A stretch of DNA of 64,000 nt from Phalacrocorax aristotelis (Eukaryota; Chordata; Aves; Suliformes; Phalacrocoracidae). The translations under genes and the position numbers were made by a program. The notes beneath the pieces were generated by a model. It saw only the letters and a program-made list of their open reading frames with translations. It had not been told where the DNA came from and did not search any database. Positions 12,201 through 23,800 of the stretch are shown here, one piece after another (the stretch's first letter is position 1; the number at the start of each line of letters is the position of its first letter). The stretch is taken from the NCBI RefSeq assembly GCF_949628215.1, contig NC_134276.1, positions 126,356,125 through 126,420,124 of the forward strand. The letters run 5' to 3'.

Positions 12201-12500
12201 CCGGTGGGGGGGTGGCAGGAAGCAATTTGGATCAAGTGTTACACTGTCTTCTGTAAGTTAACTGTCTCCTCCTGCTCGGCACAGGACATTTAATTTCCAT
12301 GATTTGTAATGTGAGTTAAAAAGGGCTTTCATTTAAAGACTTCACGTGAACAACAAGATTACTGAGAAGTTGAACACCTGAAAGAAAACAGCCCAAAGGT
12401 GTTTCCCTTTTTGTTTACAGTGGGTGGCTGTTAGATGTCTGGTATACTTTTGTCTGCTTTAGCTTTAGGCAAAGAAAGTTAGGCAGCTGACCTTAATACT
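9246..12500. other. Intergenic stretch between convergent SLC35A5 and CCDC80
   Basis: No gene or transposon is recognised. It contains AATAAA at 11006-11011 on the + strand (a possible distal SLC35A5 site). An open frame at 10881-10976 follows an acceptor-like TTGTCTTCAG, but I cannot assign it to any protein. The rest is unremarkable AT-rich sequence. Confidence 0.5.
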
Positions 12501-12513
12501 GATGCAATAAGCA

Positions 12514-12519
12514 TTTATT
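12514..12519 (-). terminator. CCDC80: Possible distal CCDC80 polyadenylation signal
   Basis: TTTATT on + is AATAAA on -, about 1.96 kb after the CCDC80 stop. Other minus-strand hexamers lie at 13938-13943 and 14258-14263. Which is used cannot be decided from sequence alone; the choice sets whether the CCDC80 3'UTR is about 0.2, 0.55 or 2 kb. Confidence 0.3.
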
Positions 12520-14477
12520 TTCTAAAACTGAGCTATGGGACCTCCCATTTTCTTCCAGAAACCTTCCAGTTCTGTGATTCTTTTTTGTAGCTCCTCTTTG
12601 GTTTTTTGATTTTCTCTGTCCACTGCTTTCAGCTGTGGAAGTTCCGTAGTTAGTGAGAGCTTGGAAGCTCTCTGCAGGGAGCAGTCCTCTCAAAATGGTT
12701 CTAGAAGTCAAATGCGTACTTTCCCCCACTTAACTCCAGTCACCTGAGAGAGGTAAGTCAGGAGCTGTACCCTGTGCAGACTAGACCTTGTGGTACGGAG
12801 GGCAGCCTGCTCCAGAGGGTGACCAGGTCTGTAAAGCTAAGGAAGAACTGGCCAGGTGCTGTGACCTCTCCGCATCTGTCTGCCTTTCTGACATTCAGAA
12901 GGGCAAGCAAGGCCTGAACTTTTGTAACTAAGTTTCTAAAGAAAGCATCTGGTTTTGAGTGAACTTGTTGCTTTACCCAGTTCTGGTTTTGTCTGGGCCA
13001 AAATAAAAAAAATCAGGAAAATGCTGAAACTCAAACTGGGGCATGCTCTGGCCAGCGTAGAGCTGTGGCTTCTCCCTATTCCTGTGCTACTGATGTGATG
13101 GCAAAACCTAGTAAGAGTGCCCTGTTGCATCTGTCTATAGGCAGCAAGTGCACCCATGTCATGGATTATAAAAAGCAGTGTGACTGGTCAGGCATGCCTT
13201 TAACATGAGAAGTGACCACTGTGCCACTATGAAGGCTTGCATGATACCTTCGCTTCAGGATATTCCTGAATCTTTCTGCTGAAATCTAACCCAAATGATG
13301 TTGAAAGCATGGCTATGCATGCAGTTCCTGCCACTGATTTCAGTAGGGGTAGCGTGGTGCAACAGATCCAATGCCCAAAGATACCAGTGAGAAAGGAGAA
13401 GAAAACCATTTCATAAAGTGTGGCAGAAATAGACACCATTTAGTAGCAGATCAAATTATTCCCAAATAGTTTTATAAACATTTAGTCTAGATTTTTTTTT
13501 CACAGGGGAGGGTATGAGAAGAAGAGGTAAAGTTGAAACGTAGAGCAGTAGTTTAATTAAAAATATTATAGAGAGCTAGTTACAACTCATTTAACATATA
13601 TGTGAATGAGAATTTTTTTCCTTTTTTTCTGATGAAAATAATGCTTTTCACTTGTCTGTATTTCAGACTATGCTAACTATGTTTGGTGTTCCCAGTTAGC
13701 TCTCATTAACTTGGATTTAACTGTCAGGTGGGCAGGACCTAAGAGAACAGGGACCCCAATTAAAAGAATAAATGGCCATGCAGCAAGCTTTGTAGTTAAG
13801 AATTTACATTGTATTGTATCGGAACAAATCCTGCCACAGCCATAAGTTCTTATTTTCATTGTCAAAGTCAGCTAATTACAATGTTAATGCACGGTAGAAG
13901 GGGTGCCGTCTATTTAGACAAGGTACTTCAAAAGGATTTTATTATTGTTATTGTAGTTATTATTAAAGAGCCTGCCCATGCTTCTTTCTTAAATTTTCCT
14001 TTCTGGGAAAGTCCTGAAGTGTGATTCTTTGTTTGTCTTCGCAAGCACAATGCAATCTCACTTTCCAATAAATATACTTATTTTTTTCTCCTTAGAAAAA
14101 AATACTAAAAAGAGCATTGCAATATTTTGGACAGTTTGTGTCCTGCCCTACAGTAGTGTCCAGGGACTGGGGCTGTGTGGGTTTTTTGTTTGGTTTTAAT
14201 ACAAATAGCACCTGCTGATGCCCTTTGTTTATAAAGGTTTAAAAATATGAAGGAGTCTTTATTGTTTAAAGCTTCAATACTACTGGTCTGAATTGCTTCA
14301 CTGTAAAGGCTTCTGTGTTTTTGAGAAGGCAAATGACCAAAGTCCCTTGATGGAACAGTGGAAGAACGAGGCATGGATATTTAGGTGGCCTGTCAAGACT
14401 TTCTGCAACTGGCCACCTGTTGCTTGGGTAGCTATTAGAAGACAGACACAGGGCAGTCGGAGGCTAAGTTGCTTTTT
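12520..14477 (-). other. CCDC80: CCDC80 3'UTR and flank (limits uncertain)
   Basis: This is the sequence following the CCDC80 stop codon on the minus strand. It contains AATAAA hexamers at 14258-14263 and 13938-13943 and several A/T-rich runs. No independent gene is recognised. Open frames here on either strand have no family resemblance. Confidence 0.5.
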
Positions 14478-14824
14478 TCAGTATGGATATCCGTGGTGGT
14501 AACTTCCGTGGTGACGGTAATCATCTTGGTAACCTTCCTGGTATCCCTGGTGGTAGCTATGGTAACCATACCCACCATACTCATCATCTGGGCACTGCAT
14601 CCCAAGCGATTGCTGAATTGTCATTTCCTGTCGTCGAAGCTGCATGGAATCAATCAGATCGTACACAATCGCCATAGACCACATTGGAGAAGGATACCAG
14701 GATTTGACGTTTCCATCTTTCCCAACTAGAAGCATTGAGAAATATTCTGGGCTAATTTGGAAATAATTTCGAATGTCTTTCACCAAATTAGCTGGGATAT
14801 CTTCTCGGTCTACGGTAGAGCTTC
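14478..14824 (-). CDS. CCDC80: CCDC80 terminal coding exon
   Basis: The acceptor AG is at 14826-14825 after ATCACTTTCT. The exon completes a split Gly codon, then encodes residues 843-956: SSTVDREDIPANLVKDIRNY through YFSMLLVGKDGNVKSWYPSP and MQLRRQEMTIQQSLG to the Tyr/His/Gly-rich end, stop TGA at 14480-14478. It finishes P5 domain 3. The tail of repeated Y-H-x-G-Y units is nearly identical in character to the human end. Confidence 0.97.
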
Positions 14825-17800
14825 CTAGAAAGTGATCACATAAAAACAGCATTGATATTTTGTTTAGGCAATGATGGTGGTTTGTAGGTTACGCAAGTTG
14901 GCAACATGGGATAGGGTACAGCCCAGTAGTTGACAGTGTAAGATTCTTGTCATTTACAATTTCAGGGTTTCCTAGTTCTGAAATGAAACTGCTGCACTGT
15001 GAGCTAAAGATGTATTTTTAGCAGTTTTGTTAGGTTGAGTAAACTTGCCTTTATTCTCTAGGCTGAAGCTAGTAGAGTGTGGCACACCTTTTTGTCACCC
15101 AACATACATGCACTTCTTCGGCTTCTATGCAGCTTGGGTCACTGGTTCACATAATGCAGAAGGTGTATGTGAAAAACAGTCACTGTGAAAGAAATCACTG
15201 GAATTGAAGTGTGATAGTGTGAAGAATTTCAGGATGAATTTGCTCAGTCATAAATAGCAGTACAGAGCCTCACTCATGAACTGTTATTGATATGTGAGAT
15301 AAGGGACATGGTAGATGTCATGTCCACTTTAAAATACATGTTCTAGCACAAATCTGGTGAACTCCGGGCTTGTAAATGTGAAGTCTGTGCTGGGTAAATG
15401 AGTAGAAAGTATAAGACAGCTAGGATCAGTGGACACCTCTATTTTTATGTATATACACACACACATAGCCATATGCATAGTTGGCTTGGCAACAGGACTC
15501 TTACAAAGTGGCCTTAAAACTTATTGAGGTTCTGTGAAGGAGGTCAGCAAGCAGGTAGCTAAGGGCTGTCTGGCTGATGCAGGCTATGTGGATTTCCAGA
15601 AGGCTTTAAAAGGAACTTTGATAGCTTGGTTAAAAGGCAGAAACAAGGTGGGAGCAAATGACCAATTCCTGGAGTGGAGGGAGGTCACCAGTGAAGTCCC
15701 ATGGTTGGTTGTGCTGGGACTGGTGCTGCTCAATGTGTTTGTGAATGACGTGTAAGGTATGAGCGTGGAGGTGAGGAATTGTGTTGACAGTGTGGAGATC
15801 CTCAAAGCTGTAAGGGCAGTGGATGATTGTGAAGCATTGCTGAAGACCCTTGTAAGTCTGTGTGACTGGTCAATAAAATGATGGAAGAAATTCTGTTCAG
15901 ATAGAAGTAAAATGATGCACATGGTGAGAATTTTGCTAACTCCACATAAGAAATGGTGAAGTCTGACCATTACCACTTAGCAATGAGAACTTAGGGCTGT
16001 GAAAGAGAGTTTCATGAAAGGCTAGTTCAGTGTTCCCTAGTGGCCGAGACAAAACATGTTATAAACCATGAGGAAAATAATAAAAACCAAACCAGAGTAT
16101 TATTATGCCATTATGGAAATCTGTTGTTTGTGTGCATCTTGAACACTGCATGCAATTCTGGTTCTCTCACCTCAAAAAAATATGGTAGAACCGGGAGGAA
16201 AAAGTCGGAAAGGCAACAAGGTTCATCATAGGTTTGGAATAAATTCTGTATGAGAAATGACCAAGTAAGTGAAGACTGCTTTCTGTAAAATAAATGGGTT
16301 GGGGAAGGTCTACAGGATAGTGAATGTCACTGCAGGGATGGATAGGGATTAAATGTTTATCTTTTGTCCCCACACAAGAGATGAGGGTTGTCAAACAGAT
16401 ATAGGAGCCATGTTCAGGAGAAATAAGCAGTACCTTGCAGATCTGTAGAGGTTCTCACAGGAGGACACATGCTAGGAGTTAATGTGAATTCAAGGGGAGA
16501 TTAGACAAATAAATTGAAAAGAGATCAGTTGATCTTCAGATATAGGAACTGTAACCAAGGTCATGAAGTCCTTCAGTGAAAAGTAAGTGGAGGCTGCAAG
16601 AGTGTTGATGGAAGTATGGTGTCTGCATCCGCTGTTGATATTCTTAGGCATGGACGTATGTCTATATGTGGTAGAAGGACCAAGATGCTTCAATGTACAG
16701 AGCTGCAGGAATGGCAGTGGGATAAATAAGCCCCTTCCTGTCTTTGTCCCTCCACTGTTGGAGGCGGTCGTTGGGATTAGGTAGTAGAGGAACCTGTAGC
16801 ATTTGAAATGCCCCCCCGACAGTGAGATATCCTAAGAATAGCTATGTGAAGTAGCCTGCTGGGATGCAAGCGGAATACTTAAAGGGGGGTTGTAAGAAAG
16901 ACTGAGAAAGACTTTTTGCCAGGGCCCATAGAGTAATGGTTCTAAAATGGAAGAGGGTAGATTTAGGTTGGACTTAAGGAAGAGGTTTTTTAGGATGAGA
17001 GTGGTGAGACACTGGAACAGGTTGCACAGAGAAGTTGTGGATGCCCCATCACTGGAAGCCTTCAAGGCCAGGTTGGGTGGGGCTTTAAGTAACTTGATCT
17101 AGTGAAAGATGCCCCAGCCCACAGCAGTGGGGTTGGACTCGATGATCTTTAAAAGGTCCTTTCCAGCCTGAACCATTCTATGAAGATGAATGAGGGACCG
17201 ATATAAGAGAAGCTGCTGGGTCTGTGTTCTACTAGCACTGCAAACTCTTGAGCATGTAAAAGTCACAGACATCCCCTTGTCTTTGACAGCAAGGCAGGCA
17301 GAGGAGTGTATTTGGGACTGTATGTTTAAGTGGGAGATAAAGATGTGAGGTGACTTCCAGGTGGTATTTGGGCTTTTCTGTCCTGAAGAACCTATATAAT
17401 GTTTAGCACAGGAACACCAAGAAAACTTACGGTTTGCTTTTGTGTCTTCTTGTTTCTTAAAAGAAACAGAACAAAAGAGAAAAACACAGTCATATCCTCT
17501 AAAGAAATTACAGCAAAGAAACACCCAGCACTATGTAATGCCCTTCGTGGGTAGTACTGAAGAAGCTGGAAACAGTCACTTACCATTAATTGGATACAAC
17601 TCTAAGACACCACCAATGTCTTCTCCAAGTCCTAGCAATTTGAGGATAGTTATATGGCGCAGACCTGTGGAGGAAATTAAGGAGGTTTTGTGTCAGACTG
17701 GGGCTTTCTGCTTGTTCTCAGGCAGATTTCAGTTTAAGCAGCCAGGTCTGTACATGCTAAATTAGGGGCCAGTCTCAGCAGCCCTCTAAGCAGAAGAGTT

Positions 17801-20800
17801 ACTGATTCCTCTAGAGCCTCTGCCAGTCATATCACCTGTCCAAAACATAGGGATAAACTAGTGTGTCAAATAAATGTGATATCAGGTGCATAAAAGCTGT
17901 TGCTAGCATCCCAAGGACAACATAATTTGGTGTAGTTCTGTAGCATAGGGATACAAGCATCAAGCACACCAGTAAATTACAGAGGCCATTCCTGAAATTC
18001 AGGATGTTTCTGCAGTGTTTTGTTCACTAGTAAAGCTTTTACTTGTCATACACACAGCAACAAAGTATTTAGAGGCAATATTACCTATCACAGTTAAACT
18101 CCAAATGACTGTGGGGAATGGCTTAGGACAGGCATTCACTCCTTTCACTTTTTCTCGGGAGAGGCTTGCACTGTTGCCTCTGCTTTGAAGAAAGACCTTA
18201 GGGGCTGTAGAAACTGTTTGTGCAACATGAATCTGTACAATCTACAAAATCTTTGGTTTAACTGTTTTTACAACTTGGAGATGAGATACTTGGAAACGTA
18301 GCACTTAGTTAAAACACCCATTGAGGACAAATACTTCAGGAACTAACTGGATCTCCTTCAAGCTGTCCCTAACAAAGGGTGTGGAGAATTAACTGGTTTG
18401 GCTACATCCCATTCTTCAGAAAGCATTTTACAGTGGTCCACGTCACAGTTTACTTTGGTAGTTACCAAATGAGATGATGCTGATGCTCTGAATGAAAGTG
18501 AGGTGATTATGAATAAACAGTCAGCGTAGCAGTGATACTGTGCAGATCTCCAGGCATAATTGAAATGTATTGAAATAGTGGCTTTTGAATGGAACCTGTT
18601 ACAGTCTGTTGTAGGAGTCAGGTCTAGGCCCTGTGTGGTACTCGCATTGCTAGGAACCTAAGTTAATGAGTCTCTCAGGGTTTCATAATGGAAAGGCAGA
18701 AGAGTGTTTCTGGGTCTTGCTGTAAATTGCCTTCTGGAGGAGCCCATCTCTCTCCACTGACTATGTAGCTGGATCTTAAGTACCTAATTAGGAGGCTGGG
18801 ACGGTCCTTATTGGGTTAAAGTGGCTTCCATGAATGTTCTTACAGGTTTTGGCAATGAAGCAGGAAGGAAAAGGAAAAAAAAGAAACTGATGTCAATGCA
18901 CGTCCCTGATACCTGGTCCAGTTCAGAGCTGTGCATAAGAGGATCTGCCCTGCCTAAAGCCTTGTTGTTACGTCATTAATTTGTGCAGTAAGCAAAAGAA
19001 AATACTATTGACCTCCCAAAGTACAAGCCCAAAGAGAAGCTTCAGAGTGCTAATCTTTTCTGCCTCACACAAATGATTCCAGGGAACATTTTGTTTAGCT
19101 GTCTTAGCTGTCAGGGTATGCTGTACTTGCTTAGCACAGTATTTTCCATTTGTATTTGGAGTAGCTATGGCAAACTTTTCAGTTGTCAGACTCCTCAGAC
19201 TGTCTAGGGTCAGACTTGAGCAAAGGAATCTATAACATCACCGGGAAGGATGTGGTTTTGGGGATCAAGAGTATAATTTCTTTTGACTCACCAAAATTGC
19301 AGGCTTGCCCACTGAGAGCAGCAAGCTGCTGGGAATAAGCCCAGTCCTCATCACTGGGAGCAGAAATCACCACCAGTCGCCTTCTCCATCGGAACCTGGA
19401 AAGAGAAGAGAGTGTGACAGGGCACAGTCATGACATGTGACTTGAGCTCTCTCAGCATTTTTGTTCTTTGCAGTCTGAAATATGTCATACATCTCACAAC
19501 TTCTAAGTAACAGCTGGATGGGAGATCTTCCCAGTTCTATCCATCACTGGGAGAGGGTAAAGCCTGTTTTGAATTTTACAACTCCAAAACTCTCAAGGAA
19601 ACATCTGCAGTTTTGCTGCTTTGCCAAACAAACACTGCAAAGCTTATGATCTTTGCTCAAAGCCCCCTTCAGTAGTTAAAACAATGCTGTGGAGTGTATA
19701 TTGAAGGGGAAAAAAGATTCCTGTAGAATTCCTCACTTGACATGTAGCTTTTACGTCATTCACCACTGCTGGAACTGCACAGTTATTTTGCAGTCCAAGG
19801 GCTGTCTGAGAATTAGGGTGTATCTTCATTTCAGACATAACTCATACTTCTGTGTAAATATTCACTGGCCTCTTTTTTTCTGTACCACACTTGCTCAAAA
19901 TACCTTTAGCATGGCTTTAAATCTGAGCTTGTTTGTATGTGTGCAGCTGTGTGAGCTTGTGGCTATATAAGGCATGCATGGGCAATTAAATAAAAATCAA
20001 AGATTTATCTTATATGGGATGCTCCACCTAACCAGTCTTTTGCACAAGAAGCACCTTCCGTTGTCCTCCCAATGAAAGGCAATGCCATAAGGACACTTGA
20101 AACCTTTAAAATTTCTAACTGTAGGGGTTTTTAATACTCTCCAAACAACCCCTTTTTTGAATAAAGGTACTTCTCCATTAAACCTAACTAAATCAGATTT
20201 AAAGGAATTTGCAAAGCTGCAGGGATATTTTTATAGCAGGAAATGATCTTTTAAATGGATGCAGATGTTACTCTGTTATAATAATAGCCTGCCTTTCTGC
20301 AGCACCTTGGGAAGATCTCAAAATAAAGGCTAATGTAATGGATCAATTCTGTTCCACTTGAGAGAAGCAGAAAATATGGTGGGACTTGCTCAAAGTCACA
20401 GAAGAAGTCGCTGAAAGAAAAGGGGATGACAATGTCTTTGTCTTGTTGACCGTCTGATACTGCATGTATTTTTAGAATTAAAAAAGTGAATCCTCAAAAA
20501 AGCAAAGCTCCCCAGCTTTAATCTTGCCCAGGAGGAACAGCAAAGACATGGGCATGTGTATACAGGTACGTGAGTAGGAATGAGAAGCGTTAAGAATCAC
20601 GTATGTGACGTAAGGAAAGGGGGAAAATTTCATGCTGTTATTCTGAAAATGGGGGAAAATAATCTTTGTGACATTTTGTATAGCAAAAAGACCTGGCTGC
20701 CTATAAACAATGACCGAGAATGTAACCATTAGATCATATTTTGCCTAGAGCATAAATCAGGATGGAATCTTATCTGTGAGCTGCTTTAAGATACTCTCAT

Positions 20801-23800
20801 TCCTTTCTGGTTTTTTGAGTATCTCCTTTGGAGGTGCACAGAGCTGAAAAGGGTTGAAAGCTGTTCAAGCTGATTATTCCCTGCCCCAGGCAATTCCTAT
20901 ACGTAGTATGCTTGTTTGGGGCTACATCTTACGGAGAAATTAATTCAGTTGGTCCTTCACATTAGTGATGTACATATTTATGCCTTATTTCTGACGTCAG
21001 AATCCACAGGCCAGTGCTGCTGTCCTGACAAATCTGCCAGGCCCTTCCCTGTGTGCGTCCTTTCTTCCCCTTCTACCTATTTTGCATCCTGTTCTTGTTT
21101 GTGAGCCCAGACAGCAGGCACAGCCAGTGTAGTGTCTTGGTGTTACAGGGACACCACCACCACCACCACCCCTCCTCCAAGGATCTTCTCCTGATACATG
21201 TGGGTTTTAAGCATTACTCAAGGCAGCTCTGGCTCTCATGGTCTCCTTTCACGCCAGCCAGGCCTGTTAAGAACAATATTTGCATTATTATAACTGACGT
21301 CCCCAATGAGCAACACCAGGGAGATGATGCCAGGACTCTTATTCAGCTGGGAAGATAATCTTGGACAAAGCTGGAATGAATCTTGCTGGGAAGCTGAGGA
21401 GTTAATATGGCTAGTGAAGTCCACCCGTTATTTAAAGCCTGATGCTTGTTTCACAGATGACAAATGCATTTTGTGCAGCAGCAGCTCTGTTTATAGATGC
21501 AACATTCTATGCTTTTCCTGGCTGTTTTTCTAATGTATGTTTATTACTAGGGCTGTTTGCAAGCAAAGAAGGATAGGGGGCCTGTCAGTTTCCAGCATAC
21601 AAGCTCTTTCTTGTGTTGGTCAGCTGTTTCCAAACTGTGGTTCTTCTTGGTGGTCTTGAAGATGAATCACTGAGACCTAAACAGGAGGTGGTGAAGTGGG
21701 TGGGGTGGCTGTTGTTAAAGGTTCTCTTTCTGTTGAAGTGGCCATTGAAGTTTAAAATGTTTATGAATCAACAACCTACTCATTTACCTGTTGCTCCTTT
21801 CCCCCCTCAAGTCATAATCCATCATGCCACCTCAGTTACTTTTATAGCCATCTGGCATTAACAGTGTATTCCCATGGATTCTGATAGTAGGTGAGGAGGA
21901 TGCAGTAGTAACAGGTAAAGCCTAGAGTGGTGGACTAGCCCATTATATTTTCATGTAAATTATCCTGTAACAGAGAGGGCTATAGCTGCACAGCTCTTCT
22001 GTGGATCTGAATTCCCACAGTCCAGACATGTTTATTGCCTGGAATTTAGGACTCGCAGGTAGGGTAGTAACATGGCATATAGAGATTGCATAAACAAAAC
22101 TTGTCTTTCTGCAGAAGGTCTCTCAAAGATTTTGCGAGACATCTGCAAGACCTTTAATAATATGCAAGACTAATACTGGCAAAGACCAGCTGTTACCTCA
22201 GGCAGGGTAAGGAGGAAGTTACAGATAACTAATTACTGATTTGAGCTACATGGAAGTGATCAGAATGGAATTAATGAGATTGTGATGGTTGATGATTGAA
22301 ACACATAAAGACTGTGCTTCATACATTCCAAACACTGATCTAACATCTGTGAATTAATCCTTATTTGTTCTTCTAATGGAAATCAGTGTTATTACCTCCA
22401 TGTCATGAAGAGGGTACTGAGGTGCAGAAAGTTAGAGTCCAAAGAGTGTGCAGTCGGTCAAGAAACACAACGTGCATCCTGACTTCCAGTGTTCTCTACA
22501 AGATTGCATGCAGCTATGGCTACATTTCTGTATTTGCTTAACATTGTAAATCGAGAAATCTGTATTTTAAAAATCACAGAAATAGTTGGATGGGTGTTTT
22601 TCCAATAAGACAATAATTATTAGAACTAGCAGTAGGTAAGAACAGAAGGTAATACCTGGATAAGAAGCTCTCAAGGGATTGCTTCTTATCTTCTTTGCAG
22701 ACAATACCCTCTTTTTTCTGTCTTTCCATGTCTTTAATTCGTGACTGGAAGGTGTCGATCAAATCAAACACAGACTTCATTGCTATGGGTACTTCATAGT
22801 ATTGCTGTTAAGAAAAAAGAACAGGTGGATAAAAGGATGCATGTATTAGCAGCCTTTCTGCATGTATCACAGCACTGTAGGATATATAGAGATTCAAGTA
22901 TTCCTATTTACACATGAGTAGCAAGGCCTAAAACAGATTAGAAACCATGGAAAAAACTCTTGGTTATGCAGTCAGACTGCTCTTTGGAAATGGCACATTT
23001 TCAGTATTTGTCCAATGTGATAAGGCCAGGCCATTGCGGGCAACGAATTGTCATAATATTCTTTTGTAAGGCCATTCAACTAGTGCATTGTCCATATGCA
23101 ATGTGCTGTCATCCCATTGAGCGGACAAACTATGTGTTTTAGAATGCCAGGTACTACATTAAAACCCCTGCCAGTGGGGGTCCTGTTCCTATGGTGTCAG
23201 CTCACCACCCCAGAAGAAACCCACAATTCCCAAATTCCCCTAACCGCAGAAAATGAAGATAGCTACCTAATCCCTGAAAATTTCTTTTGCTGCCCTTTTT
23301 CTTGTCCTCCAGCAATGACCAAGTCCTACATTAGTCTCTTATGTGCCTCTCATGCAAGCCTGCAGTGTAATTTCCTGAAATTTTTTTCAGGTTTTTTCAT
23401 GTTTTTCCAATGCTTTTTCTTTCAAAGAATCTGAAGCCTCACCTTGACCTTCATGTCAGTGTCTGTCAACACCATGAAGAAGTCATTGTAGGTCATCCCA
23501 TACTCTTTCCTCAACTCACTGATGAGCTGCTGGTCCACAAGATCTTCATCCTCTATCACTTTCATGGGCTTTTCATTGTCTTAATGTGAGACAAAGGAGA
23601 CATAAAAATAGTCATGGAATCACACAGCACTCTGTCTTTAATTTCACCTTGAAAGAAAGGGGAAGATTAATTTCCCAGAAGCCCTCTTCCTGCTGCATAG
23701 GCAAGATATTAAAAAACATCAGTATGGCACTATGGCTTTCAACTGTCCAGTTTTCAATCCCAGTATTTTTTTTTTAAATCAGTCTATCCTAGGGCACATG

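Larger units (their letters stand above)
14825..17583 (-). other. CCDC80: CCDC80 intron hosting two CR1 fragments
   Basis: This intron lies between the last two coding exons. About 15.56-17.19 kb is CR1-derived (see separate entries), inserted on the strand opposite to CCDC80 transcription. The nearest fragment ends about 400 bases from exon 17584-17664. The remaining sequence shows nothing recognisable. Confidence 0.8.
19396..22655 (-). other. CCDC80: CCDC80 intron
   Basis: This intron of 3.26 kb holds two faint MIR-like relics (listed separately) and a (CAC)6 run at 21152-21169. I see no other feature. Confidence 0.7.

Noticed and set aside
14469..14729. Valine-rich open frames on the + strand
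   Set aside because: Antisense shadows of the CCDC80 terminal exon with its Tyr/His/Gly repeats.
21152..21169. (CAC)6 run encoding six histidines in one frame
   Set aside because: A simple triplet repeat inside a CCDC80 intron; no coding context.
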